A DNA stretch of 55,910 nucleotides from Ichthyophthirius multifiliis (GCF_000220395.1 NW_004086786.1:1-55910); one strand, 5' to 3'. Counted from the first letter of the stretch, positions 14,201 through 26,888 are shown. The notes: generated by a model not told the origin, from the letters alone. A program made the numbers and translations.

Positions 14201-14301
14201 ATTATCATAAATACATATAATTAATTTATTTTTTATAAAAATATTTTACTTGCCTTATTTACTAAATTATTTTATGGTTTTTAAATTTATATTTAATTCA
14301 T
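11299..14301 (-). CDS. TMEM63/OSCA-family (DUF221) channel-like membrane protein
   Basis: This is probably an osmo- or mechanosensitive cation channel. Exon 1 (MNQIQIQKPQ, start 14301) splices in phase to a charged cytosolic N-terminus that contains a Cys cluster, ICQCCGYE. A Lys-rich tract and the first membrane segment after GPGFPLFYNYLK follow. The cytosolic domain begins YSVFVANIPKDLP (about 13250) and ends near GQAIICF (about 12930), like the RRM-like PHM7 cytosolic domain. The family hallmark, AP-x-P-x-x-I-x-W, is visible as APEPAEIDWEY near 12710. Several membrane segments follow, with HPDYAMGKRYADVMKTMWF near 12040 and a C-terminal NPVTK. At least five short introns are supported by in-phase joins, with donors GTAAAA at 14249, GTATAA near 14015 and GTAAAT near 13890. 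The stop is TGA at 11299-11301. About 300 bases separate it from the golgin start. The family call is fairly sure; the exact exon borders are not. Confidence 0.72.
13678..13741. repeat. (T8A)n repeat encoding a Lys/Asn/Gln tract
   Basis: Seven near-copies of TTTATTTTTTTT lie in the channel gene. On the minus strand they read as alternating Lys and Asn/Gln just before the first membrane segment. Homopolymer length here decides the frame. Confidence 0.7.
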
Positions 14302-14791
14302 TAATATATATAAAAATATTTTTTTTTATTGATTTCTATATTGGTAAATAAAATTTAAATAATTTTATTTTATAAAATTGATTATAATTTTATAAAATAA
14401 AATTGATTATATAACTTAAAAATTTATTTTTATTTTCAATTAATTAATTAACTTAGTTTTTTTTAGTTAATTATTGAAGTAATGATTATTATTGTTAAAC
14501 TTAAAAGAATTTAATGTTATAAATGAATAAAAAATAACGAATAGAGATGTCTTATTTAAATAAATATTTTTTTAAAAAATATTAAAATAAAATAGTCATT
14601 TTAAATAATTAATTTCGTTAATTAAAATAATAAAAGATAGTATATATCATTAAAAAAAGAAACATATAAACACAAATATTTATATATTTTTTTTTAAAAA
14701 AAAAATTAGATTATTATTCATAATTTATTTTTAATAATAATTAAAAGATTTAAATTTTGATTAAAAAAAAAAAATCAAAAAAAAAAAAAAA
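14302..14791. promoter_or_regulatory. Divergent intergenic region (channel gene / C2 gene)
   Basis: About 490 bases lie between two outward-facing starts, so it should hold both promoters. I see only A+T-rich sequence and an A-rich leader directly before the plus-strand ATG at 14792. No distinct element can be named. Confidence 0.4.
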
Positions 14792-15853
14792 ATGAACGAT
14801 TAAAAAGCTTCATTATTAATATCAATAAGCAATGTTGAATTTTAAAGAGATTATCACTATTTTATTACATGTTAAATGGAAAGTGAAGGCGAGAAAGTAA
14901 CAAAAATAAATATAAACTAAAAAAATCAAATAAAAATAGCGTAGAACCGATATTAGTGCATGTGTAGCAAATCCAGTATTTACAGCAAGCACATTTGTAA
15001 TACCATTATAATAATAAAGAATAGATATAAGTGAAAAAATACATGTAATAATAAATTAAATAAATAGAAATAATAAAAATAAATCCAAAATTAAAAAAAT
15101 AGTTTGCAGCTTTTGTTGTATTAGATAGAGGTGAAAATAACATATAGGAATTGCATTCAAAAGGTTAAGCAAGATTATTAGGAGAATGTAAATTAGAATT
15201 AGGTTCTTCGATTCCTGCTTTAATGGATTTTAGTGGAATCGGAATCCGCTAAAGTTTAAAGTTTTAAAGAATTTCAGGTGATAAAGAAGTTACAGTAGGT
15301 CGATTTATTGTCAATATAAAATTAGTCGTAATCTAAAAAAAAAAAAAAATTATTATAATTAAATTAATAAAAAGGCGGAATAAGTTATACCAATAACTAA
15401 TTAAGATGATATAAAACCATTAGACAAAGAAGATATTTTCCATGAATTGCCTTTAGTTGACCCTTTTTTTGATTTTTAATGGCGAGTTAGAGTCGATATT
15501 AGATGTGGGGTTGATTTACCTTTAAATAGGGCAAATCCATCTGGCTTACCATCTCCTTTTGCAGGTTTTAGATATATATATATATATTTATTTTTATTTT
15601 TTTTATTTTCAATAGAGGTTGGATATACATTATATAATAACCAATAGCCTAACATGCAATAACTTTTTTTGACAAATATAGTCGAAAATAATAGACATCC
15701 AATATGGAATTCATAATTTTTACTTTCAAATCCTGAAGATATAACACGCTAAGAAGGATTCATATACATATGCTTCAGAGACCAATATATTTCTCAACCT
15801 TTAGACACAATATATATCCCTATATAATATTTAAGACCATTTATCCCAATAAA

Positions 15854-15949
<96 letters not shown>

Positions 15950-16146
15950 CAGGAATTTTAAAGCCAAAATGTAGAATATGAATCAAAATCAAAATACTAT
16001 ATATCATTAACTTTAGAAGTTCCAAACTAAGAATCTTTTGTAGACGGTTTAGTAGATGTAATTATCCATAATGTCCATTTTGATCCACTTCCATATACAA
16101 ACCGAATGTTTATAGTTATGACATTAAATGGTTATAATCCTTAATC

Positions 16147-16184
<38 letters not shown>

Positions 16185-17786
16185 GTTTGTCTTTTATTCA
16201 TATAGACTTAGACAGTCCATAAAACATTGCATAGAAAATTATGGAAAATTAATTAGAATTAAATGCCTGTTTTATATCTTCCATATTAAAAATCCCTCCA
16301 TTTTAAATACACAAAACTTATAAAGCAGTTGCATATTTTACACTTCCAAGAAGTTATTTATCTAAACAAATCCTTTTTTTCCTCGCAGGAAAAGACGACT
16401 CAATCGCATGTCCACATTAAATGCCAAACGGAATTGCTGGAATGAGTTTAGAATAAGACGATACATTAAAAAAATTAATGTTTGCAAAAGAAAAAAGGGC
16501 TGCTTTTGTACCTTTATTGTGGAAAAAAGACACTAAACTATACCCTGTATTTTCCACTACTAAATGTATGTTAGAACTTGCCTGTTTTACATAAGAAGAT
16601 TAAAAAAAAATACTATAAGCCGAAGGACTTAAATAACTAGAAGAATAATAAGGCGAAAACCCGAAAAATCCAATGGATACTTTAGCTGGTTATTTAGGTG
16701 TAAATGTACCCTAAAATATTGGAAATAACGAAAAATGGGGAATACTAGCCAAAGAACTAGCCCAAAAATAAGAAATTGTACACAGAATGATTAAAGATCT
16801 TGACGATAAATCTGAATCTTTAAAAATTACTGGTAAAACTATTAAAAATAACAATATTATTATATAACAAAATAAACAATAAAATAGGAGTCGAAATAGT
16901 AGAATTACGTCGATAGATAAAATTATTATAAAGCGAAAATGCTATATTAAGGAAAAAATTAAACCATGATGAATAAATAGAAGTCTAAAGTATAATCTAA
17001 AAGGAAATTTCAACCATGAGCATGGAATAATTAAGACAAAAAATAGTAAAACTAGCCACCGCATATAGAGACGAAAGAATAAGAAACGAAGATTTCGAAA
17101 AAGCCTTGAAAAAAACACAAAAAGATATATCAAATGCCCGCCAAATAGAGTATGAATTCGAGATTTTATAAAAAAAATAGCAAGATGCTCTAAAAAAAAT
17201 ATCTTCTTATTAATAAGAAATATCTAAAACAAGTTTACTTAAAGAAACAATAAGAAAATAAGAAAAAGTAATCGAAAAACTAGAAAAATTAATTGAGAAT
17301 ACACTCAAAGATACTCAAAATGCTCGAAAATATTAACTAGAAGCAGAAAAACTATAAACAGAAAATATTAATTTATAAATATAATTAAAAAATAATGCCT
17401 ATGTAATAAATAATACATCATAAAATTAAGAAAATAGTTCCTTAGATATATATAAATAAGAAATAGTTAAACTCTAAAAAGTTATAGCGGATTTATAAGG
17501 ATAATTACATAGTAAAAATCCATAAACAGTGTAAGATTATTAATGGGAAAATGAAAAAGTAGAATTTGAAATTAAATTGCATAAAGCCACTTCCAAAATT
17601 GAAGCTATGGAAGAAGAAATGCTTGAGAATGCTAAAAATTATGCAAAAGAAATTGCTTAGTTGAAATTAATTATTGCAGTAAATAATTTTATATATATTT
17701 ATAATAATCCTTTTTTTTTTTTTGTATACTTATATATTTTATAGGAAAAATAAGCTATGTTAGATACTTTAACTTTAGGATTTTGA
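14792..17786 (+). CDS. C2-domain plus coiled-coil protein, perhaps CCDC33-like
   Basis: The start (MNDQKASLLISIS) opens a C2-like beta-sandwich region. Further C2-like segments follow, such as DIRCGVDLPLNRANPSG near 15500, NNRHPIWNSQFLL near 15690 and YISLTLEVPNQESFV near 16010. Such domains typically bind phospholipid or protein partners. From about 16700 to the end the protein is a long Lys/Glu/Gln coiled coil. Introns are well supported by in-phase GT...AG joins at 14897-14939, about 14989-15100, about 15330-15405, 15858-15952 (the TA tract) and about 17680-17744. A pure A-tract intron lies near 16150. The last exon ends LDTLTLGF with TGA at 17784. The order C2 then coiled coil resembles CCDC33, but this is a resemblance of layout only. 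No catalytic motif is visible. Confidence 0.6.
15858..15952 (+). other. Intron made almost wholly of (TA)n
   Basis: A 95-base intron with a GTATTA donor and TTTACAG acceptor. More than 80 of its bases are TA dinucleotides. Removing it joins PINL to EFQSQNVEY in frame. Confidence 0.75.
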
Positions 17787-18379
17787 TTTATATATATATA
17801 TATATAATATTATTATTTATGGATATTTTAATTAAATTATTGTTTTTTTTTTCATATTGCTTCTAAAGTTTTTTTTTTTATAAAAAAAAATAATATTTTA
17901 TGTTTTCTAATATAGTTAATAATATAAAATACGTTTATTTATAATATACTTTTTAAAAAAATATAAATAATAAAGAAAATAAAATATTAAGTTTATTAAA
18001 ACTAAGCCTTAATTATTTTACTTGTTAATTAAATAATAACTAAAAATATTGTTTTTGTAATTATTATCAGTTAGAAGTAAATTCTTTTTTAGAAAACAAT
18101 ATTACTCTTAGTATTTATTATCCACCCTTTTTTGTGATCATTACTATGTTAAATGTTAATGCAAAAAAATTAACAAGAACTCAACTCAATCTTTTCACAT
18201 AATAATTAAATTATTAATAAATTAAACATCGTTTTTTACAAAAAAAATTCTATTTTAAATTCTTTTTCTAAATTAAAAAACTAAAAAATGATTAAAAGCT
18301 TTTAAAACTGAAAATATATTTTAAATATTTAAATCAATTTTTTTTTTTTTACATATTTAGAATACTTTTAATTATTTTG
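17787..18379. other. Intergenic, nothing recognised
   Basis: This A+T-rich spacer lies downstream of the C2 gene. A few somewhat more complex stretches near 18110-18200 give no protein pattern in any frame that I could trust. Confidence 0.5.
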
Positions 18380-18665
18380 CATTACAAAAAATACCTTATA
18401 TAATTTTAAAAATATTTTATCCTTCAATCTTTTCTCACAAAATAATATAAAAAGTAACCCCTAAACTCCAAATATCGCAATACTCTCAATATTATAGATC
18501 ATTTATTATTTAAATGGATATCTAATTTAAAATATCTACTATCTTTTTACTAATATTTATACAATGATATTAAATATAGTAAGAAAGTACAAAGAAAATC
18601 GTTTTTAAATTATTATAAGAAAATAATATACTTTCAGGTTTTAAATTTCTAAGTATTACTCCTAA
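18380..18665 (-). pseudogene. Relic of a protein kinase domain
   Basis: The minus strand reads GVILRNLKPESILF near 18660. About 50 codons later comes CDIWSLGVTFYIIL near 18470. These match kinase subdomain VIb (HRDLKPEN) and subdomain IX (DxWSxG). The DFG loop and APE region between them are not recognisable. The catalytic His-Arg-Asp is eroded, and two in-frame TGA codons flank the second motif. No start or N-lobe is visible. It resembles the intact ULK-like kinases a few kb to the right and is probably a decayed duplicate. Confidence 0.6.
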
Positions 18666-19457
18666 TATATTTAATTAATAAATATGTTATTAAGTTTATT
18701 TTTTTAAAATTACAGGATTATTAGTTTAATTATATTTAATTATCGACTATTTAAATATTGTTGAAAAAAAACTATTTTTTTGTTTCATATATTAGTTTAT
18801 TCATAAGAAATATATTAATATCAATTAATATTAGTTTCATTTATTTTTTCTTGGAATTTAATTTTATGTATGTATATTTTTAACTATATTTTTACAAATT
18901 TAAAATTAAATATAAATGTATATGAAATTTTTTTGTTTAAAAAAATAAGGTTTTTATTCTTAATTTTTATTCAATAACTAATTATTAATTTATTAATAGT
19001 AATATATATATTTTGATTTAATATCTTTAATTTTATTTAATATTTTTAAACTAAATATTTTAATTTATTTATAAAAAATATAATATATTTAAAATTAATT
19101 TATATTATATTTATTTTCATATAATTTAAATGATATTAAAAATTTTTTAATATAAAAATAAAAGAAGAATAAATTTACAAATAATAAAAAATATAATATT
19201 TTAAAACAAATATATATTTTAATATATAAAATAATTTAATAATTTTTATTTTAATATAAAATAATAGAAAGATATAATTATATTAAAAAAAAAAATATAT
19301 ATTATAAAATGAATCAATTTTAAATTAGTATCAATTTCAATATAATTAATTTAAAATCTTATATAAAACATTATTTCACTAAAAAAAAAATATTTTTAAA
19401 GTTTCTTAGTTAACTTTATTATTTATATAAAAAATATCTATATAGGTTTATTAATTT
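18666..19457. other. Intergenic, nothing recognised
   Basis: Very A+T-rich sequence between the kinase relic and the tRNA. The first 150 bases could hold eroded N-lobe sequence of the relic, but I see no motif. Confidence 0.5.
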
Positions 19458-19465
19458 AAAAAAAA
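19458..19465 (-). terminator. RNA polymerase III terminator of tRNA-Gln
   Basis: A run of eight T on the minus strand starts two bases after the mature tRNA 3' end, as expected for Pol III termination. Confidence 0.75.
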
Positions 19466-19467
19466 TA

Positions 19468-19538
19468 GGATATACGGGGAGTCGAACCCCGGTCGAAGGA
19501 ATCAGAATCCTCAGTGCTAACCACTACACCATACATCC
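19468..19538 (-). tRNA. tRNA-Gln (anticodon CUG)
   Basis: This is a complete 71-base cloverleaf on the minus strand. The 7-bp acceptor stem GGATGTA/TATATCC has one G-U pair. The D arm is GTGTAGTGGTTAGCAC. The anticodon stem GAGGA/TCCTT closes a TTCTGAT loop, so the anticodon is CTG. The T arm CGGGG-TTCGACT-CCCCG holds the B box. There is no intron and no encoded CCA. It reads CAG, the rare standard Gln codon here. TAA and TAG need separate suppressor-type tRNA-Gln genes, not found in this window. Its local G+C is far above the surroundings. Confidence 0.95.
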
Positions 19539-20195
19539 AGATTGCTAGAATTTATTGTACGAATTAATAATATTTATATTGTTTATCTAAAGTAATAAGG
19601 AAATAAACAACTTATATTTATTAAATTATAAAAAATAATATAAAAATATAATTAATATAAATAAAAATTAATATATAAAAATATTTTTGATTATAAATTT
19701 TTTTTGATTAAGAGTAAAAAAAAAATATTTTTTTATAATTAAAGTAAAAAATAATTATTTTATATAATGTAATTTAACTATTATAATGATAAAATAATTA
19801 ATATTAATTTAATTTTTTTAAAATATAATATTTATAAATAAAATAAATAATTAAAAATATTAAGAATGTAAAGGATAAAGTTTATTAAATATATATATAT
19901 AAATATATATAAATATATATTATATAATATATAATAATATATTTTAAATTTAATTTTATATTTATTTATTAAGATTTGATTAAAATAAATAATTATACAA
20001 AATAAATTATTATTATTTTATTAAATTTTAAATATAAATAATATACAAAAAATAAATAATAATAAATTTTATATATAATAATTTTTATATATGATAAATA
20101 AATTAAAAAAATATATAATAAATATTTATATAAATATAATACAATATAAAAATAATAAATATAAAAAATATATTTTTAAATATTATAAAAAAATA
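19539..20195. other. Intergenic, nothing recognised
   Basis: Low-complexity A/T sequence between the tRNA and the SOD gene, which are divergently oriented. It presumably contains the SOD promoter, but no element stands out. Confidence 0.5.
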
Positions 20196-20681
20196 ATGTA
20201 AAATAATTTACCTCTCTACGCAACATGTATATTATCTCCAGATGGAAATTCAGGAGTAAACGGCTTAGTTAAGCTTATTTAATAAGGAGATTATACAACT
20301 ATAACGGCTACAATAAATGGTTTGAAAAAAGGTTTACACGGTTTCCACATTCATTAATTTGGAAATTTAACAGAAGGCTGTAAAACAGCAGGACCTCATT
20401 TTAATCCTTTTAACAGCACTCACGGAGGACCACAAGATACCGAAAGACACGTAGGAGATTTGGGAAATGTAGAAACATTAGAAGATGGATAAACTACTCA
20501 TTTTAAAATCGTTGATAAACTTATTAAATTAGATGGATTAAATTCTGTTTTGGGAAGATCTTTTGTTATACATGCTGATTAAGATGATTTAGGAAAAGGA
20601 AATTTCGAAGATTCAAAAACAACAGGACATGCTGGTGCTAGATTAGCTTGTTGCACTATTGGACTTTCAGGTCCTTTCTGA
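20196..20681 (+). CDS. SOD1: Cu/Zn superoxide dismutase
   Basis: This is a complete, intronless gene of 161 residues that dismutes superoxide to oxygen and hydrogen peroxide. Copper ligands are in GFHIHQFG and in VIHAD, and the bridging and zinc His are in AGPHFNP, THGGP and RHVGDLGN, with the zinc Asp in the last. The disulfide Cys pair is in [10 protein letters not shown] and RLACCTIG. The active-site Arg lies in AGARLACC and the electrostatic loop in DDLGKG. There is no signal peptide, so it should be cytosolic. TAA is Gln at codon 2 and at other sites, and TGA ends the gene. Length suits the family. The TAA directly after ATG means a standard-code reader would miss the gene. Confidence 0.96.
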
Positions 20682-21304
20682 AATCAAATTTTTTTCATAC
20701 ATATTATTTTAGCAAATAAAAAGAAATTAATATTTTTTATATATTTTTTTGATTTTTTTTAAAATATAATTAATATGTTTATTTATATAATTATGTATAT
20801 GAATATGATTTTTTTCAATATTTATTATAAACATATATGATTTTTAAAGATTATCTTTATTATTATTATTATTTTAAAATTATTAATTAAACTTTTTTTT
20901 TAAATAAAATCTTATTTCAGGAATTATAAATTTTGAATATAAATATTAATTTATATTAATATATAAAAAATATTAACTTTTATAATTAATAAATAATATA
21001 TATTGGTTTATAATATTCAATTTATTTTTAATTTGAATATATTTATGGACTATAAATTATTATTTTTTACATAATAAAACGAAATTTATAAAATAAATAA
21101 ATAAAATATTCAAGTAAAGAAAATAAATTAAATTAAAACTATAAAAATCAAAAAAATTAATAAAAAAATAAATCAAACGAAAATACATTAAAATATTGAA
21201 TAAAAAAAATATAAACAAACATAAAATATATATATATTTATATAATTAAAAAAAATTAAATATTCATAAAAAAAATAAAATAAAAAAATATATATATATT
21301 ATAT
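20682..21304. other. Intergenic, nothing recognised
   Basis: A+T-rich spacer between SOD and the first kinase, both on the plus strand. A short ATT run lies near 20860. Confidence 0.5.
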
Positions 21305-22899
21305 ATGAAAAAAATAGATAATTATCAATTTAAATTACTTCATATAGTCGGAAAAGGTGCCTCAAGTACTGTTTATTTAGGCGAAAATACACTTACAGGC
21401 GAAAATGTTGCAATAAAAGTAATCGACTTACAATAAATAAAAGATGAATATACCTGGAGTTTAATTAGTCAAGAAATTTATATAATGCAGAAACTTAATA
21501 ATAAAAACATAGTGAGATTAATAGATGTATATTAAACTCAAAATAACGCATATATAGTAACTGAATTATGCTAGGGAGGTGATTTAATTGAATATATGAA
21601 AAAAAATAAGAATAAAATTTCCCAAAAGGAGTCACTGAAAATAATTGAAAATATAATTTTTGGATTAGAACATTTGTTTATGCATGGGGTGATTCATAGA
21701 GATTTAAAACCCGCTAATATATTAATAAGCGAAAATGGAAACATTTTTAAAATTTCCGATTTCGGCTTTGCTAGAAAAATTGAAAATGAAGATTTTTTAA
21801 TGAAATCTTTAGTTGGAACTCCCCTATATATGTCCCCATAGATTTTAAAAAGATAAAATTATACATATAAATGCGATATTTGGAGTTTAGGTATAATTTT
21901 CTATTAATTAATTTATGGCAAAACACCTTGGCCATCTAATTCAGTTATTGATTTGGTAAATAATATGTTCTAAATGCCTCTTTTATTCCCTTAATATGGA
22001 CAAAACGGTGATTTAATAGATGAAAGCGTGAAAGAATTTATAAAAGGATGTTTATAATTTGAAGAAAATGAAAGATTTTCTTGGGAAGATATAATGAAGA
22101 GTTAATTATTTAACTAAAATAGAAAAAGTACAAAGAAATTAAATATAAAAAATAATAGTAAATTTTTATTAGAAAGTCCATATAAACAGACTTAATAATT
22201 ATATGAATTAGAAGGAGAAAAAGAAAGAAAAAAATATTACAATAAAACTGAAGATAATTCGCCGTAAATATGTACAGATAATTAAAAAAGTACAAAAAAA
22301 TAATAATTTTTAGACTAAAAAAATAAAATAAAAATAAGTAAAGATTTTCCAAAAAAAAACAAAATGATTAAATTATCAATTTTGGTAATTAATAATCACC
22401 TGCAACACCACCATTAACTTATATTAAAACAAATTAAGAAATAAATAGTTATAATCCAAAAAAAGACTTAATTTTAAATATAAAATATTCATAAGATAAT
22501 AATAATAAAAACATAATAAATAATAATAGTTAAGAATAAAAATATAGAAAATTTTTTTAAGAATTTAAAACTTAAAGGTAAACTTAGGATATTAAAGGAT
22601 AAAAAACAGTTTCGAAAATAATCATAAATAATAAAACGAATAAAAGTAAAACAGATATGAATTAATATAATAATAATAATAGTAAATGTAATAATAGTAA
22701 ATGTTATAATAATAATAATACTAATAATAATAAATATAATAACAACAATAATAACAATAATTATAGCAACAATAATAACAATAAATATAGCAACAGTAAT
22801 AACAACAACAATAATAATAACTATAATAATAATAATAACAACAATAACAACAATAATAACAACAATAACAACAACAATAATAATAATAATAATATTAAC

Positions 22900-22940
<41 letters not shown>

Positions 22941-24349
22941 GCATTTAAACAAAATTTAAAAATAAAATAAGAACATTATAATTAGAATGCAAAATTTTTA
23001 TAAGAACAATTAGGAAATATTATACGTACAGTTAAAATAGATTTAGGAAAATAATAAAATATAGCTAACAAATTATTAAATAATTCATCATTCAGAAATA
23101 ATAGATCAGTCACCCCAAAAAAACAAATTAAACAACTTTTATCTAAAAAAAATCTAGCAAATCAACAGTTTAAAAATTTAATAAATTCGCTACTATAGCA
23201 TTTTCAAGTAGTAGTTAGGATGAAAAGTAAAAGCAATAAAATTCAAATATTTTAAAGAAAAATAATTTTAATCCTTTTAAAACAACAGTTGATTAAGTAA
23301 AAGATTACAAAAAGTACAACCGAAATTCAAATTTAAGTAATTCATATAAAAATGTAAGTTTATCCCCTTAATCAATTCAAAAAAATAATATAAGCAAATT
23401 TAAATAAGATAACAAGAAAGAATATAAACAAGAAATCAAATAGGAATATTAATTAGATAATAAAAACGATTTTAAATAGGAATAAAAACCAGAAAATAAA
23501 TAAGAAATAAAACAAGATTATAAATGCGATTATTATAAATCTGAAATCGATTATTAGAAATAATATGGAAATATAAAAATATATAAAAATTCTTAAGAAT
23601 AATATCAAAAAGCATAAAATTTAAATCGAGAAAACACTGAAATATTACAAACAACTATAAATTATTTCAAATTTCTTATAAGTCTATATAAAATATTAAC
23701 AAATTCAAATTTTGATAAAAGCTTTACTCAAAAATTTTTAGTTGAAAAAATCTAATTTCTTTTATTAAAAAACTGCTTTTCTAAATTAAGCTTTTTACAT
23801 GAAAAAATGTGCTAAAATAAAGAAAATATTCTACTTTTATAAAATTGGGATTAATTTTTAAATTTCGGAAAATTTGTAGAAACATAAACTTAGTTTTTCC
23901 TTCTATTTAATGAATGTAAGTCTTTTTTAGAAAGCGAATATAATAAATTAAGTTCTAATTTTTTATTTTAGTAATAAGTTTTGACTGATATAAAATTTTA
24001 AAATGCCTTTACAAACTCAAATATTGATGATTTTGAATTATCTTAAATAATTCTAAATTTTTTAAACGTAATAATATTAAGTTTGAATGATAAATTAAAC
24101 TTAAAATATAATAATTTCTCAAATAAAAATGATGTGGCTTCTTTTGAAATTCTAAATAATTTTTTAGTTTTATATGATATTCTAAAAATAAGTTCTGTTA
24201 ATTTACATAATTTTTTTTAATAAATTAATTAATAATTTTTTAGTTTTATGACAAAATTTAACTAAACATATAATTATTTAGTTATTATGCTTTAAAAGCC
24301 AAATCATAATTAAATAGAAGAAGTTTATTTAAAAATATAAAATTTATGA
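21305..24349 (+). CDS. ULK/ATG1-like Ser/Thr kinase with Asn-rich linker
   Basis: The kinase domain spans about residues 5-270. It has GKGASSTVYLG (glycine loop), VAIKVID (Lys), [18 protein letters not shown] and GTPLYMSPQIL, then CDIWSLGIIFYQL. The order and spacing fit ULK/ATG1-like kinases, which act in autophagy or, in ciliates, in enlarged families of unknown roles. The APE glutamate is replaced by Gln (TAG at about 21840). A long Asn-rich linker (22676-22940) leads to a Lys/Gln-rich and then helical C-terminal region, with TGA at 24347. The frame changes near 22.1-22.4 kb, 22.95-23.0 kb and 23.16-23.19 kb, each time one base short. These are short introns or homopolymer errors. The C-terminal region has the same style as that of the minus-strand kinase at 27263-29510. 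Confidence 0.82.
22676..22940. repeat. (AAT/AAC)n tract encoding poly-Asn
   Basis: A mixed AAT/AAC tract with a few Tyr, Ser and Lys codons, ending in a pure AAT run. In the plus-strand kinase frame it is nearly all Asn. Confidence 0.8.
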
Positions 24350-24824
24350 AAAAATAAATATTAAAACAATTAATTAATGTATATAAAATTTATTTATTTA
24401 TTAATTTTTTTTTTTTTTTTCTTTATATATATTTTTTTTATTTAATTTAATTTTATTAATAAAAAATATTTTATTAATTTATTTATTTTTAATATTTTAT
24501 ATATATTTTTTATTATTTTTTTATTTAATATTTTTTTTTTTATCATTATTTTCAATTTTATTTTTTTATTTTCTTTTTCTAAATTAATTATCTTTTCTTA
24601 AATGGTTTTTTTTATAATTTTATATTTAATTATATTATTTATAAATATATTTAATGAATTAATATATTTTTTATATTTATAATTAATTTTTAAAATTTAT
24701 TATATAAGTCAATTAATTTTGAAAACATAAAAATTTATTTTATTATAATTTATTATATCATTCATTAAAATTAAATATATTTATTATTAAATTTTTTAAA
24801 AAATATTAAATTTTTATATTATTT
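24350..24824. other. Convergent intergenic region
   Basis: This is the 3'-to-3' spacer between two kinases. It contains long T-rich stretches and no gene-like pattern. Both transcripts must end in it. Confidence 0.55.
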
Positions 24825-26678
24825 TCATATTTTCATCCAATCATCTTATAAAATCTTTTTTTTAATAAAAAATTTAATTTAAAAATAAAAATAATTTTAT
24901 AATACCTCTTTTGTACTTGGTCTTTAATCTGGATTTATATTTAAAGTTCTAATAATAAGGTTTTTTAAAGAATAAGAAATATCTTATTAGCAAAATTATA
25001 GTTAACCTTTTTTATTTTGGCATATAAATCTCTATCTGTAATTCCTTTAAAAGGAAAATTTCCTTAACACATTACATAAAGTAAAATTCCTAATGCCCAA
25101 ACATCAGACTTTTATCCAAAATATTCAACTTTAGAAATAATTTCAGGAGCCATATAAGAAGGTGTTCCACAAAATATATTTAGTTTTTTATTATCTGGTA
25201 TTTGTAAACTAAATCCAAAATCAATAATTTTAGCATTATTCATATTATCAAGCATGATGTTTTCTAATTTAATATCTCTATGAATAATATTTTTTTCATG
25301 GCAATAATTAATTCCTTCCACTATTTATTTGAATATTTTCTTTGCATTATCTTCTTATAATCTTTTTCTTGGTTATATTTTTAAATATTAATTAAGACTT
25401 ATTTTCCCAATATATTCCATTATCAAAATAATTTACTTTATATAAATTAATTTTTTTTTTTTAACTAAAAAAAATACATTTTAATTATCTTATATTGCAT
25501 AATAAAGTTTCATTATAGAATTATGTTCCATTTTTTTTAAAACTGTGATTTCTCTTTTTACGTTTTTCAATTTTTAAGAATCTAATAGTACAAATCTTGG
25601 GTAAATTTTCAAAGCATATTAAATAAAAGAATTTTTATTGGTTGCTAATTTAACTATTGCAAAAGAGCCTTTTCCTATTTCTTATTCAATCTTGAATTAA
25701 TTAATAGTTATATCGAAATCCAAAAAATCTTAATAAAGGGGATTTCTTTTTTAAATTTATTATATTTCTACTTTGTTCGTTTTTTCTTTCAATTGACCTA
25801 TCATAGTTTTGGTTTTTAAAGGTTTTTCTATATTTTTTTGATTATATTTAAATGTATTTAAATTTAAAGTCTTATTGTTCGACTTTAATTTAGGAGCTTA
25901 AAATAAATTTAAGATTTTTTATTTTAGTATGGTAAATAAAGATTCTTGACATTTAAATTTAATTAATTAGTTGATTTTAAAGTTTTATTTTGAAAAACAT
26001 TATAAATTGCAATTGCTGGTTTTTCTATATTATAATTATAAATAAAATATTCTTTTTAATTATTATTTACTTATATTTTAGTTTGCTAAACATTTTATTT
26101 TTTCTCTAAAATTGGATTTTTATAAATAATATTATTATTTAATAGCTTTTTATTTTTTTCTATTATTTTTTTGTTTGCATTTTATTTTAAATCAGTTGGC
26201 TTTTTATTGACTGTTAATTTATTTAACTTACTAAATAAGTTTGTATGTGCTTAATTTCTTTCTTTTTTCTTGAATTCTTGTAAAAAAGCTCCAAAAGAAT
26301 TCTTATTTATTTAATTTGCTTTTTCTACTTTTAATTTTATTTCTACTTTTTAAATCTTGTTAGCTTTTTAACTTTATTGAGAATTAAAAGATTCAAACTA
26401 ACTAGATTCTATGTAACGAGTTTGTGTTCTTTATCTTTTAAAACCATTATTTTCTACTAAGTATTGTTAAGAATTTTGTTATTAAATTGATGATTGTGTC
26501 ATAGCAAATCTATTACTTATATTTTCTGATCTACTTATAGTAGTATTTTAATTTGAAATAGATTTATAGGTATTATTATCTTTAAATAATTAATTTATAT
26601 TTTAATATAATACTTTCTTATATAAACATTTATTTTACCAAGCTAAACTTTTGTTTGCACTTTTTTTGCTAAATTCAT
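24825..26678 (-). CDS. CAMK-like Ser/Thr protein kinase
   Basis: The start (MNLAKKSANK, 26678) follows an in-frame TGA upstream. About 300 Gln/Asn/Lys-rich residues precede the C-terminal kinase domain. This reads FKIEQEIGKGSFAIVKLA (about 25690), YALKIYPR, HRDIKLENIML, IIDFGFS, CGTPSYMAPEI and DVWALGILLYVM. HRDIKLEN and the full APE point to the CAMK group (SNF1/MARK/KIN1-like). The C-lobe ends STKEILQDDWMKI once an intron at about 24862-24906 is removed in phase. Another intron lies near 25440-25470. The frame also changes near 25.9 kb, by an intron or a length error. All catalytic residues are present, so it should be active. The substrate is unknown. Confidence 0.82.
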
Positions 26679-26857
26679 ATTATCTAACTTTTATATTTTA
26701 TTAAGATACTTTTAATAAGATTTCATTTTAATAATTCTTTCTTATTTTTTAAGTTTTGCTTTTGATTTTTTTGTTTAATAATTGATAATTTTTTTTATTT
26801 TTTTTTTTCGAAAGTTAATATTTTATTTAAATTTGTATTTATTTTTAAGTTAATGAA

Positions 26858-26888
<31 letters not shown>

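Noticed and set aside
15770-15961. Plus-strand frame with an Ile-Tyr repeat
   Set aside because: It is an exon edge plus the (TA)n intron of the C2 gene read in a wrong frame.
22489-22944. Minus-strand open frame of Ile/Val repeats
   Set aside because: It is the complement of the Asn-coding AAT/AAC tract of the plus-strand kinase; composition is an artefact of the repeat.
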